64,000 bases of DNA, from contig CM047425.1 of assembly GCA_026168455.1 (NCBI GenBank), positions 19,732,648-19,796,647 of the forward strand, given 5' to 3'. The translations under genes were made by a program, and so were the position numbers. Positions within the stretch are counted from its first letter, which is position 1. Each line of letters starts with the position of its first letter. Positions 1 through 13,664 of this stretch are shown one piece after another. The DNA comes from Theocolax elegans (lineage: Eukaryota; Arthropoda; Insecta; Hymenoptera; Cerocephalidae). The notes below the pieces were generated by a model. That model saw only the letters and a program-made list of their open reading frames with translations, did not search any database and was not told the origin of the DNA.

Positions 1-1756
1 TTATCTATCTTAGTGAACAAATTTTATCTTGAAAATGAACTTTGAATATTTTTATAAATTAGTAGGCACGATCGTCATACGGGAACCGGTCCAAACCTAC
101 GCGACAAATTAGATCCAAAATAGTAAAGTTTTGATAATGCTGCTTGTTGTAAAGGTAAATGCTGGTTAAAACTGATCGAACTATCGAATTTTAGTTTGTA
201 CCGTCAAATAGTACTTTGGCAGTACCAACATAATAGTACTGGTTTGGTTCATTTTCCATATGAGTAACATTTGTAATGTTCTATTAAAAATTATAATTAC
301 AAAATGGCATTATAATACGCGCATTATGCAATATGGGGCGAAAGCAGAAGAATTTTTGCCGTTGGTATGTTTACTGCGTTTACTGTACGAGCGAAGCGAG
401 ATTAGTAATCACCCAATCTAGGGATAAATCGACATTTGCCACGTGTTACATATATTATTTTACTCCACGTTCGACTTGGACACTTTTAGACCTTGAGAGG
501 AGGGTTCGATACATTTTTCAAATTTTACTGTCGACGTTTATTTACCTCAATTCCTGTTACTTCTTAAATTTTACTTTCCCCCCGCTAATACATTTGCGTG
601 AAATATATGTTACTTTCGTTTGTGATTTTTAGGATCGAAAAATTTCCATTTTAGTCGAGTATTGAATAAAAATAATATATATATGTTAAGTGTAACCAAT
701 ATTTCTTAATTATTCTATACAATGAGCAATACGAAGTTATAAGCAAAAGTATGTACAACATTACTGTACAATAAAAATGAAGGAATCAAAACTACATTCA
801 CATCTCCCACTGCTTGTTTTACAAAGTACGGTTATATTTTATTACATCCGCATTGCACCTGTTAATCGAGTAAATATATACGCGCGTCATAAATGAATTT
901 CACACCATTGATATATAGGTATACAGAGATTTACAAGTCCGAATGTTCAAAACGCATGATCATCATCAATGCGATCATCAATAAATTAATTTTAAAACAA
1001 ACCTCGAAACCTCTTCATCCACTCGATCGACACACATTGCGTGCATGTTATATATAGATACGTGTATCGCAAATAAACACGTATTATTGACTTCGTAACG
1101 TAATTGCACGGACAAAAAAAGAATGACTCGAGTATTGCGCTCATTTAAGGAGTAACAACGTAAAACAATCAGCGCGTTACATATAGTACCTATAAAGAAA
1201 GAGTTTACAACTCTCTCCGTTTTCGATAATCCTAGTCTAATTGAAACGTGACGTTATAGTATACGGTATAGGTATTGCGATATCGTATATGAATAATCAG
1301 CATCAAACCTGTTGATAAACTCATAGAAATTAAAAGAAAAATACGTGTGTATTACTCATTGCTTGAATCTTATTAATTACTTATTAATACATTCCAATTT
1401 TTGGGTGCAGTTAGCAAGTTAATTTATTTTAATATGAAGTATGTATGTTATATGTGCATTATATATTTCTCGGTACCTCGTGTCGGATATACAAATTTCA
1501 ACAGAATGTAGAGTTAATTGAAACAATTTAATTTAACACCTTTATGAGTAATTAAATAGTATTATGTATTATTTAATTATTATTATTTTTTGTGTAAAAT
1601 CTTAAAACTGGCGAGCCTAAAACAATGATGATATAGTACAAGAATTTACTTACAGCTTTGGAAACTCGATAACTTTCATTTTCTAAACTATATTCCAATA
1701 TATGTATTGACATTATTGTTACTAATAAGGAGAATGTTGTATATCCGGGAAACGAA
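1..1756. other. AT-rich intergenic sequence, nothing recognised
   Basis: I see no exon, RNA gene or clear repeat here. The open frames are short, are not bounded by convincing splice signals, and read as low-complexity translations of AT-rich DNA. Confidence 0.5.
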
Positions 1757-2345
1757 TCTTTACAAAACTCTAGGATACCTTTACTAGTATAAAAATATAA
1801 AGAAACTAGAGTTTTAGACTCTAACGCTCTTTTTTACGAATCACAAATTTCGCCAAAAAAAGCCTTAGACTTTGTTCACTTATAACTTTAAAACAAATAG
1901 AGATAGATACTCAAACTCAAATTCAAATGAAAGTTGAGATCGAGTAGATCGGATTTAGAACAAAGAGGCTCAAATACCTTGATTTGACCAAAGTTTATGA
2001 AAGAAAAATGAATTTAATGATATTTTTATGACTATTTTAAATTAAAATATTTACTGATTTTTCAGTCAAATTATCTTTTTATTGTTTCTTTTTTACATTA
2101 GTCCAAATTAAAATATTTGAACTTCTTTTTTTAAATGATATGTATTCGATGTCAGTTTTTTTCTGAACTTATTATCTGTATTTATATATTGTGAATTATG
2201 AGTGATCAAAGTCAAGGGCTTTTTAGGCGAAATTTTTTGTTATTTTATATATATATCGTAAAAAAGTGTTAGATTCTGAAACTTTGGCTTTCTTCATATT
2301 TTTTATAGTAGTAAACATACCCTAGAATTTAGTAAAGATCCTCTG
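1757..2345. repeat. Old foldback (inverted-repeat) element
   Basis: The two ends are diverged reverse complements of each other. The left arm is about 1757-1882 and the right arm about 2201-2345. Shared blocks include a TCTAGG/CCTAGA segment, a TATAAAAA...GAA stretch, GACTCTAAC/GTTAGATTC and TTTCGCC/GGCGAAA. No coding capacity is visible. The block around GACTCTAAC followed by a T-run also occurs in the better-preserved hairpin at 34777-35458, so this looks like an older member of the same non-autonomous DNA-transposon family (inference). Element ends and any target-site duplication are too decayed to fix. Confidence 0.6.
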
Positions 2346-2939
2346 GTAAGAATTGTAATAATAATTTTGGAAAATACATTTTTGTGTATCGGTCCAGCGC
2401 GTGTATAACGAAGTTATATCATATTCGACTTTAAGATATTAAGGTTATTTCACGTGTAAATGCTCTATATCGTTTACTTAATATACTCTATTACGCAGAG
2501 GCATTAGTGAAAGCCAGATCTGCTAATCAATATGTACGAATAAATATAGTAAATAATTTAATAAAAATGTTGAATAAAATTAAATAATAATTACTAACAT
2601 AGATCAATATTATATATTTATGTATATTAATATAAAGATTAAGTCTCTGTAACAAAACCGATCGAACCTTTCTATTTTTTAAATTTTACCAACGGTTCAT
2701 GTCACACGCCAACGCTGTTTCAAGAGTATAAAATATGTGTATACATAACGTACGTACGAAAATGTAGTTAAGGGTAGAATATGGTTAGAAAAATATTTAT
2801 GTAATTTTTATAAAATATTATGTGAAATGTCATCTTTATCAAATATATTATAAAAAATATTCTTAATTGATGATTACTAACACCCAAATCACGTAAAATA
2901 TTAAAATATTTAACAAAATAGGCCTAAAACAGTTGCAAA

Positions 2940-3265
2940 TTCAAAAAACTCCTTGCAGGGTAAAAGTTATCAAAGGACTCCGGTAAAAAAATTTCAAACT
3001 TATACATATAAGAGCTTTAACTTTACACAGCGAATAAGGTTTACCTAGGAAATTGCACTTTCTGGCTCGATAAACCTAATTAGTTTAAATAATTGCTTAA
3101 AAAAATGTCAGATTTTTCATTAAAAAAATAGTAATAAAAATGTCACATTATTTTTAAACAAAAAAGGGTGTGTAACTTTATAATTCATACATACCTCAAG
3201 ATGTGTGCAAAATTTCAGTAGCCTACGATAAAAATTATCCTGCAAGGAATGTTTTAAAGGTATAA
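2940..3265. repeat. Possible decayed element bounded by inverted CCTTGCAGG blocks
   Basis: A block at about 2947-2972 (CTCCTTGCAGGGTAAAAGTT) recurs in reverse complement at about 3228-3258. The two copies match over roughly 20 bases with a few differences and enclose about 260 bases of AT-rich DNA. This could be a small decayed inverted-repeat element or chance; no target-site duplication was found. Confidence 0.3.
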
Positions 3266-3714
3266 AAAATAGTTTTTGAATTATTTAACTTTAAAGTTTA
3301 AGATACATGACTTATTGCAGTAACTGAAGATTATCTAAGGCTGAAATTAGGTAGACACATAAGTTTTATAATATTAACATTAATTACGCACATGCTACGT
3401 AACATTTAGAACTTGTTTATAAAATAAAAGTAAATTGGTTTTTTTTTAAATTTTCGACCATAATTTACCCTTAAAAGTAGTACAGAACCTAGTAGCTACC
3501 TTGATTATTACGTTACTTACTGTATCTTGTTAATAAAGCGAATAAATATCATCAAAATAGCGTACGCTATAAGTCCGAAACTAACGAACGAATGGACGAA
3601 GGAATCACACAACATGCAGGATACAGTAAATTCTTCAACTTTCTTAATGTATACGTATATACATATACACAATCGCGGGCCCATTCCAGTTTCCAGTATA
3701 TATCGTCTCTAAAA

Positions 3715-3965
3715 GGGCCGCCCGAGGCTTAGGTTAACCATTTACGGCGACTCGCGAAACGTGGGGGCAGGTTTCGTTTCACCTAATCGCCGCTTACACT
3801 TCGAACGGCATTGTACGGGACAGCCGCTGTTACCGCCTCGGTGGACGTAGACGTCAATAAATGACTGATGGAAAATCTCACGGGACGGTTTTTCCCGGAG
3901 CTTACCCTCAGGCTCTCTTGTTCAATTTATTTCGAGAAATGGTGACTTTGGTTAAGCCGTCATAT
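3715..3965. promoter_or_regulatory. GC-rich non-coding patch, candidate regulatory element
   Basis: This stretch is far richer in G, C and CpG than its surroundings and begins with a GGGCCGCCCGAGG run. No reading frame is convincing on either strand. In AT-rich insect genomes such isolated patches are often conserved regulatory DNA; that is inference, and no specific binding site is claimed. Confidence 0.25.
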
Positions 3966-5440
3966 GCGGTGAGACAAATTAAATCTATACCGCGTGTATC
4001 TTATGTAATGCTCTTTATATACATACGTACATATACACATACACACACACGCATATATATACTCTTCGTACTCTTTTTCCCAGTTATTTAAATTATTATT
4101 TACATGTTCTAGGATTTCAAGTCATTTGCTCTCTATCAATATAAATTATAATGGTAAACATATATACTTTTAATTATGTAAAACACATACTCATATTATA
4201 AATATATGTGCATAAAATTATAAATAACACGATCAATTTATCTCTCGCCTTTAATGAAGGAAGTTAAATACATGGAAAAAACGAAATAGCTCGAACCGAT
4301 GGAAATGTATAGGTAGGATAGCGATTTTTCATTGCAAAAATTTCGGTGCAAAGCAATTTCACCAAGTCAACTATTTCGAAGCGCTAAATTATCTAGTACC
4401 AAATATCGCTAATATTTATAAATATAACAATGCATGGCTACTGGGTACCGCATAAATTATAACTACCCGAACAAGTTTAAACCTATAATAAAAAAATAAA
4501 TGTCTGTATTATATGTATCAATCTATTGAAATATTCGCAAAATGTAATTACTATAGATTTAATAGGAAATTATTTTTTTACAACCTCCCCCGAAATAAAA
4601 CACGGTACGTCATCACTCATCGTCGTAGTTGGTTTAACTATTTACATTTTCTAAGGATTTCTTACATTATAATGTTATTAACCTATACAGCCCGATTTAC
4701 AAAATGTTTCAAATTGATTGAGTGAAATTTAAGCAATAATTTATAAATTAATGAACGCGTATAATTTAATTAAAGAACAATAAATTTAACTCGCTGATTT
4801 CATTTTAATCATTACAGAAAATCTATTTTCTTTACTTAACACGAGAGTCAACGAGCATAGAGTTTCTTGACGTTACAACACATTTTTAAACAGTCCGATA
4901 AACATCGTCTAAAAGTAGCAAACTAATAAATCACTTGAACTTCGGAAACGTAAAAAAATTTTTCCAGTATGATAAGCTAACTTCGCTCGCTAATGTACGG
5001 AAGCGAACCCACGAGTCAGCGAACTGTAAAATAACTATAGTCAGGTGAATAAATGTGAGAAAAATTAACAACTTTTGATTGAGTACTGACGTTAATATAG
5101 AATATTGTTACAGGGTTATGGGTTAAGGTTATATCAACATTAAATAGAAATTTATTAATCTTTTCGAAAAGTTAACATGTTTTTAATAATAACTTTTTTT
5201 GAACGGTTGGTTAGCTCTTATGCAGTAATTATACGTAATTAACATAAATCTCAAAATTCTAATTGCTATTTACATATCCTTTTTTTTGAAAAGTAACGAT
5301 TGCAGAGCATAAGTTTTGCTTCTTCTAATATTGTATTTTAAAAACTTTCTTTCCAAATGGGAGTTAATAGCATTATTATTTGTTAAATAAACATTTGGAA
5401 CGTTTGCAGCAATCATGAGATTTAAAGACAGATTGGTTTA
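3966..5440. other. AT-rich intergenic sequence
   Basis: Nothing gene-like was seen. It includes a short CA/TA-rich simple repeat around 4020-4065. Confidence 0.45.
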
Positions 5441-6946
5441 CTTATAATTATACAATTTAGTCTATCAATTAGAAAATTATAGCTTTAATTGGTGATACAT
5501 AGTTTAATCTTAAAAGGAGTTAAAATAGTTTTAATCCAGTACGTACGTTACGCACAGTTCGTACATTCTCAATCACCTGAGCGAATTATTTTCTTTCCTA
5601 ATTTAATGAATTTAAAGAAACGTAAACTATTTAATGATACATACTTTTATATAGAAAATATATAAAACATTGATAAACGTACTATGTAATTGAATAGAAG
5701 ATAATGAAAAATCACCACATATATAGAAGTAATAAATTCAGGTGGATTTTAGATAACTTCACTCAAAACTTATACAGAGACATATTATCTGTAGGTGGTT
5801 CAACTAAGAATTTCATGATTTCTCGTTCCCCATAAATTATTCTTTAAATAGTGAACTTCACCTAGTAATTTTCCTTTATTTACTTACCTATTTTCCTTAT
5901 TGGATAAAGTCTACTTTGTATAATGTCGGAATGAAACTGCGCGATTACTGGGTAAATTGCTTAGAGTTGCGTGTAGTGATCCTGATGAAATTGTTACATT
6001 AAATGGTTAATCAGATATCAATTTTATGTGATTGGATAAATGATCAATCAGCGATCGGTGGTATGTATATGTTAAATTAAATCTACGGAGATTTATACAA
6101 ACGGTATATACTTATAATTATACAATTTAGTCTATCAATTAGAAAATTATAGCTTTAATTGGTGATACATAGTTTAATCTTAAAAGGAGTTAAAATAGTT
6201 TTAATCCAGTACGTACGTTACGCACAGTTCGTACATTCTCAATCACCTGAGCGAATTATTTTCTTTCCTAATTCGATGAATTTAAAGAAACGCAAACTAT
6301 TTAATGATACATACTTTTATATAAAAATATATAAAACATTGATAAATGTACTAATAATTGAATAGAACATAATGAAAAATCTGCATGTATATAGAAGTAA
6401 TAAATTCAGGTGGATTTTAGATAACTTCACTCAAAACTTATAAAAGAGACAATTATTATCTCTAAGGTGGTTCAACTAAGAATTTCATGATTTCTCGTTT
6501 CCCATAAATTATTCTTTAAATAGTTGAACTTCACCTAGTAATTTTCCTTTATTTTACTTACCTATTTCCTTATTGATAAATTCTACTTTGATAATGTCGG
6601 AATGAAAACTGCGCGATTACTGGGTAAATTGCTTAGAGTTCGTGTAGTGATCCTGATGAAATTGTTACATAATTTTAATCAGATATCAATTTATGTGATT
6701 GTAAATGATCAATCAGCGATCGGTGGTAGGTATATAATCGGATCAATCAGCAACTAATTTGCGGTGTAACACTTCATATAAATTTAATCAATGTCACTCA
6801 CCTGCACAAAACTATGAGCAATTGATAATTCGACTTTTTGTATTAAAATATATAAGTCAAGTTTTTCCGATGGAAAAGTATTAATTACCCGCGTGTAATA
6901 TTTAAATTAAATCTACGGAGATTTATACAAACGGTATATACGTATC
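5441..6946 (+). repeat. Tandem duplication, unit about 670 bp
   Basis: The sequence beginning CTTATAATTATACAATTTAG at 5441 starts again at about 6111, and the two copies run in parallel with roughly 5-10 percent differences, mostly one-base indels. Copy 1 ends with a CTACGGAGATTTATACAAACGG block just before 6110. The same block closes copy 2 at about 6910-6946 after an extra segment of about 165 bp (about 6735-6900) absent from copy 1. Neither copy carries a convincing gene. Confidence 0.85.
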
Positions 6947-7149
6947 ATAATCGCACCAACTTTTCTAGATCGATTAAAGATTATGACAAATTAACGAATG
7001 CGCGAAGAAAATAATTAAAATCACGCGAATAATAATATAAAAAACTGTATGTTATAATCGCACACGAATCTTGATTTGTAATACAAGAAATTTTTAAATT
7101 CTATTCAACCTGAAAATACGATAAGTGACAAATGATTTTCTAAGGTCAA

Positions 7150-7720
7150 TCGCGTGAAACTAAATTTATGTAGAAATATTCCAGGTATAGAATATATATG
7201 TATGTACGACCACTCGTTTCCGTCAACATCGTTTATTTTCCGAAACAGCACCATAAACTTAGTTAAAGGAAAGGAAAAATGCAAATCTCACGTGCAATCA
7301 AGCTCGTACGGACACATACTTTCTAGTTTAAATTTCGCTTTCACGAATTCGTCCTCGAAATCATCAGGTGCAGCCCAAGGAAAGAGGGGTTACCAAGGAA
7401 GTCCTGATTCTCGTATAAAATATATACGCGTACATATACATATATCTATATAGGAGTAGGTATAGGAGTTACGCAAGTCTATCTCGCACGCGCGGAAATA
7501 TCGGTACTCCAAGACCGATGGACGACATTTTCATTTTCGTGTCGAGATCAATGATACACCAGTCGCTCATTCCGTCGTTCGGTTGCTCGTAACCGGTCCC
7601 ATTATAACCGATATATCGCTCGCGATTATACTTGCTTGTCGGTGGTTTAACTGTCAACTAACGCTATACCTACGTATACTCATACATTACGCGTATAAAC
7701 GCTTCGAACGGTATTTTTAC
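7150..7720. other. GC-richer patch with one coding-like stretch on the minus strand
   Basis: This patch stands out in composition. On the minus strand, 7385 to about 7280 reads PWAAPDDFEDEFVKAKFK and on to ELDC without a stop, then meets a good donor-like GTGAGA. An in-frame stop lies just upstream and no strong acceptor or start codon is present, so I do not call a gene. It could be a conserved regulatory block or an orphan exon of a gene beyond the window. Confidence 0.25.
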
Positions 7721-10700
7721 CCCATACGTTTTTGTATTTTTTTTCTCTTTTCTCTTTTTTTCTTTTTTTCTTTTACACTCGATCGTTATTATTGAAACGT
7801 GCTGATGGTTTGCCGAGTTATGCTCCATATATTAATGGGTTTTAACGATTGGCTTATCTGTGCAACTGACACGAGCATTTATACGTACACCGTGCGAGTT
7901 CATTGCGCGCATGAGTTAAATCTTACTTACGTCATATTCGTATATTACCAGTGATGATATATTCAGTCGTTTTTTTTATTTCACGCGACATTTATCTTTT
8001 CATTATCAGTGTTAACAAACACTTTTATCGTTTCAGTCGATGGATACTTATAGATACTATTATAATAAATAATAAAGATCGAATTAATTAAATGAAAGTG
8101 AGTAATTTAGTATTTTATATTCGATATTTTTTACAAGATACTCAAGTTTTATACATATAGTATATTTAATATAACTATCCACGTGACCCAAGTTACAGTA
8201 TTTATATCGCAGCTCAACAACTTTTTTGTAATCTTTCGGGTTCTCAGCATGAAAGTACTGTTGAAAATTCAGTGAATTACCATCAAAATATATTGCTGTA
8301 CCGTTACATAGTGTATATCTATCACGTTGTCTATCGCTTATATATATATGAAGTCGCCAGTCCGACTGTACCTGCTGTTTCAGGATTGCAAACGTTATCC
8401 TTAAGAAAAACAAATGTACTAATTTGGAATACTGCAAATAAGGTATATATAATAAGAATTTTCGAGAACTCTAAAAGAAAAAAGCGATGGTGAAACTAAA
8501 TAGTGAATTTGTAAGAAATCACTCACGTATATTAAAGAATTTCACTTTTACGTTGTAAACTATTTTAATCACTCGGTCACGGGGAATATATTAATATTTC
8601 TTGTCACTTACACTTACTCCGATACACGGTGTATATAAAACGTACTTGGAAATGCAACATTTCGTTTGTGTAATATTAAATTTTTCTACAAACTAAATTT
8701 CTTAATTATATCTTAAATAGAAACGATCGGACATACCAACGAGCACACGAGCCTATTTACCGCGTATATAAGGCTTGATATAAGGAAATATTATATCCCA
8801 CACATTTAATACGTGAAAATTACATAAGAATTATAATTAATTAATTAAACGTCTTTTTTTGTATTTCCTAAATTTTCTAATTGTGCACATCTATAGAAAC
8901 TTGAAAATTCTTAGTAAAGGTGCACAGTGTTTCATTAATAAAGCGCGACGTCCAAAGCGAATTAAACCGCAATCGTATTCTGTAGCAACTTTGAACCGTA
9001 AGCTTATTTTATATACTTGTAAGGGCAATAGAAATACTATGGTAAGAGACAACTCGATGATGTAGGCGAAAGTGTGTTGGACAAAAAAACAAGTGAATAC
9101 GCAAAACTACACGGAGCGCAAATCGGGATTGTGTCGCAATCTGCGCAACCATTACTCATTTATATATGTGCAGTTAAGCCGAGGTTATATATATGCAGAA
9201 GGTAAAATACAAGTCGATCTAGAATCGACAGCGACATTCGTGTATATAACTATATACGCATGCGGGAGTTGCTTATCACCATCTACTCTCCATGGAAGAG
9301 CTTTAATTAGCAAGACGATTCGTTTGAGATCAAAAGTATAGCGAATAAATTGTAATAAAAAACTCAAGCTATAAAGATGCATTGGTGATTTTTAGTTTTA
9401 GGCCAATAATTATTTATACGTATATTGAATACAATTCATTGTCAATCAGTTTCTTGTATTGGATACGCTGTACACGTAGACTAAAAAAACTGGAAAATAT
9501 CTCGATAATTAAAAATTAATAATTATTTAAGTATTTGATGCAAGCTGTATAACTTATATAATAAAAAAAAAGTTATATCAAATAGTTGGATCCATAATTC
9601 AACGACCTAACAAATCGAGTTTTTCTTACTTATTTATATAAAAACAATGTTATCCTAGATAAATCTATACACCAAAGATTATAAGCCTATATTTGACCAA
9701 TTAGTGCGAGTACGTGTAGAATTGATAAATAACAACTTTTTGGCAACGATTATTGCTCAACTGACGTCTTGTTTCTTCTTGAGAAAAAAGAAGTTTGAGC
9801 AAACGCACGTACACGGTACTCTACATTGTACCCCCACGGTGAAAGGCAATTTTTTTTATTCTGTTTGTTACGGTGTAAATAATGAGCCTCACCCAATCTC
9901 ATGTATACAGACATCGAAATATATATATTTATATATATAATATGGGTCATTACACGCCACCGTTCTGCTAGAACGAATTAGAGCTCATATAGTGAACGGA
10001 CACCTTTATTTTTTGAGGGTATGCGATTATGTGGGTGACCGTCGCGAAAATATTAAAGTGCTTGACCGATGGTGTGCATTTTGTGTACAAGACGTTGGGT
10101 GTCACTGAACAAGTCAGAGCATATTTTACATCAGATATTATTAAGTAAGAGATATACGTGTATATTACTCAAACCCTACGAAACTTTCATAATATATATA
10201 TCTTATTAATTACAATAAGAGTTGTAAAAGCAATTTTAGTAAAATAAATTTTTTGCGGGTAGACGATGATATTGCCATTTTGTGGTTAATATTAACACTC
10301 AATTGCAATAGTTTATTTACACATGATTTTAACCTCTTACGGTAAGCATATTAAATAACTACTATTTCTATGTCGAATACTGTTAAACTGTGAGATTTGT
10401 CAGTTAAAACATAGTACGTAATTATACAACAACTTCAATCAAGGGTACAAATAGTTAGCTCTTTATTCATATATACTTATTATAAAGATTCATTATGATG
10501 CTGAGTCATACGCTTATACATTTTTTTAAACATACACTTTTCATTTGCTCGAAATTATTCGTAATTTTTTATCTATTTACTCTCACACATATAAATTATT
10601 TTCCAAGAATTCTTTTGATAAATGTACTTAAGCACCGCAACTTTTAAGTACATTTTCATTAATATACACGTGAGAAACTATAAGTCGCACTGTAAATTGC

Positions 10701-12430
10701 AATTTAGTATCTGAAATTTACTTTAAAATAATTGTAATTATTAACATCTTCTTTCCGAAAAGAATATGTCCATATAAAGATGATGTGAAAGTTGAATGAT
10801 GAAATTAATATGGATACAAAATACGAGGATATAGGTTGTTCCGTGGACTGACATAATTTATTACTGTGTAGAATTGATTATATTTATTAATACATTTTTA
10901 AATTACGTAAATTAAATTATTACGTAAAAAATTTAATTAAATTTTAATTTAATCAATTAATGCACGTAACTTAATCATAACATATTATTATATTTTAACG
11001 ATATATTATTAAATTAATAGATTTTTACAAAATAATTTTAAACGTGGGACATTTTATATTTCATTTTGAAAGAAAATAATATTATTTATAACCCTTTTCT
11101 ATATACTTCATTATTAACATAGAGCTATTAAAATAAAAAATTATGTATACAGATAAAAATGTTAAATAAATTTATTACAAATTAATACTTAATTATAAAA
11201 ATGTTTTATTTAAAAACTATAAAAGATTAGTAAATATAATTATATTTCAAAATGTAAATATATGTATATCATTAAAAATATCATTTTTTGTTGTTTATAT
11301 TCTCATGCATTCATTATTGCTTTAAATCCTTAACCCACTTCCTGAAACTAGCTCAATCAAATAAAACACATTCACCCACTATTATTCGTTAATGATCCCA
11401 CCCTTTCGTTAGCTTCTGCACGATTTATATTTCTTGCGAAAAATGCAAAATTTTGCATAATATATACATATAACAGTATTTATGGATATTTAATTAAGTG
11501 ATTTTATAATACATTTTGGATTAAATTGCTGCTATTAAAACATGGTTAAATTAAACAGGTTATTGGTATCAGTGAACAGTGAACCATGAAACTTTTAATC
11601 TATCTTAATAGTAACTTGGCTACTTTCTGCAATAGATGATACTTATCAATCTTTACAACGATAACATATACATAGGGTATTGGCTGTAAAACTGTATGTA
11701 CCTCAGTATATTATATTAAATATTGTATGGAACAGACAACATTTTGGTTTAAACATCAGATGCAAAGAATACACGTATACCTGGTACTATACAGTCGAAA
11801 AGTCTAAGTCAAAGGTGTAGGTGAAGGTCTACAAATTTAATATATACGAATGGGTGGACCTAGTCTCCTTCCATCTTCCACAGCTGGACGTTCCTTTTTA
11901 AATGTGTATAACGCGCCCCTTTATTTTTTTGACGTTATGCCTCTTTGTAATCCGTTACGAACTAAGAGGTGAAAAACTAACTGACGACGTCTGTCTTTTT
12001 TTGTTTGATCACAGCAAAAAGCAGAGATGCGTTTATAAGAACCCACGTGAATCGATTCCTTCTTTTGGTTGCTACTATTGACACTGACTTTTACACTGTA
12101 AACTTCAAATCTGTAGTCATCTTTTACTTTAATACGGTTAATATAATAATTAATATAAGTGTAAACATAAAAGACTATAAGACTAAATATAAAATTAATT
12201 AATATAAGTCATTGAATAAAGTCGAGTAAATTCTTACTATACAAAGATGCGAATTCGATATACTACAATTACTTAACCAATATTTTTATATACATATCAT
12301 ATTAAAGTCCAAAATCTAAAGTCTAACGATCAAATCCTATTACTGCTTATCATAACTTTTTTTACTTGATGATACTATAGACACATGTGAATTTGATATA
12401 GTGTATTTTTTTTAGTATTCAAGACAAACA
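7721..12430. other. AT-rich intergenic sequence, nothing recognised
   Basis: Open frames are short and low-complexity, including a 117-residue minus-strand frame at 8084-8437. There are short homopolymer and TA runs. No RNA gene, CRISPR-like array or clear transposon end was seen. Confidence 0.45.
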
Positions 12431-12640
12431 TCAAGGGACAGTTTTTTAGAAAGAGGGAAGAATCCGAACGTTAGAAAAAAAATAAATGTGTTGGAAAAAA
12501 GCGAGATTGACGAAAATGGTTTGTAGAGCAGGAAGATGAAAAAGAAGAACTAAAAAAAATGATGAAAAAGGTAAAAAAAGGTCGTGGCAGAAAAAGTGGA
12601 AATATATAAAAAAAGAAGTCGTTAAAAATAGTGGAAAATT
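12430..12640. other. Purine-rich tract
   Basis: About 200 bases are strongly biased to A and G on the plus strand (repeated GAAAAA, AAGAAG and GATGAAAAAG type words), with few pyrimidines. The frames carry stops. It may be simple-sequence drift or the remnant of a lysine/glutamate-rich coding region; function unknown. Confidence 0.35.
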
Positions 12641-13319
12641 TTATAAAAATTTTTACGTTTAATAAAACCTAAATATTTATTTTTAAATTATTAATATTTA
12701 AAAGAAAATGTATATATATATATATTAATAACTGTTTATCTCTAATTCAGCAGTATATCTTTATATACATATTCATTTATAATAATTATTTTTGAATAAT
12801 AAATGCAAGTTTTAAAAAAGTAATAACACTCTTTCTCCAACACTCTGAAAAATTATTACTGCAAATTAAACTTTTGTTTTGTAATGCAATTAATTTACAA
12901 TCAATACAAATATTACACAATAGCTAAGCTTGAAACCCTTGTTAACGATGAGAAAAAGTAGATCATCGCATGATATTTCTCTAGATCGTAAATTTACGGC
13001 AAGTTAAATTAAAAATATAATTAACAATATTATTAATTAGTTAATTAGATAACGTAAAAATAAATAATATTGTACGTGAATAAATACATAATTGATGAGT
13101 ATTATTACATTTATCGTTCAATAATGCGTACCGAAATTCACGTAGCACTTGCATTTAAAATCCTAATATATAATTTCGTAAAGAAATTAAAAGAAAATAA
13201 GCATAGCGAAGATAACGAAGCTAGTTATAAATATGTTAAATCATACGATTTTGAAGATGAATTGCACATGTAAAATAAAAATAATCACCTATGGACTCCT
13301 TTGAAAATGGAACTAGTCA

Positions 13320-13664
13320 ACAATAGCTGTCGACGAGCACACGTGAGTGACCAGAGCGCGAAAAAGTGAGAGGGCGATGGATCGGACACCTACAACGACA
13401 AACTTATACATATAGGAAAAACATCAGCGACTCCGCATTTACCTCGGGTAAAAGGAAAGGGAAAGGGGATAGTAGAAAAGAGACCAAGAAAGAGAGAGAA
13501 AGCTCTTCTTTCGTAGCACCGATCGACGTTAGGAAGGAGAGGTATAAGACTGCGAATGGGGGTTTCGCGAATAAACCTTAGAGATTATATATATACGAGT
13601 CGCGATTAAAGCAAACGATGTAGTTTTCATCTTCGCCTCGCCACCGTCGAGTCTCCATCGTATA
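13320..13664 (+). promoter_or_regulatory. Putative promoter and 5' UTR of the yellow gene
   Basis: This GC- and purine-richer region directly precedes the yellow start codon. A TATATATA run at about 13586-13595 would place transcription start near 13615, leaving a 5' UTR of about 50 bases before the ATG at 13665. An upstream non-coding exon cannot be excluded. The TATA assignment is inference from position and sequence only. Confidence 0.4.

Noticed and set aside
8084..8437. 117-residue minus-strand open frame
   Set aside because: Composition is that of translated AT-rich DNA, with no motif, no good splice contexts and no start context; not supported as a gene.
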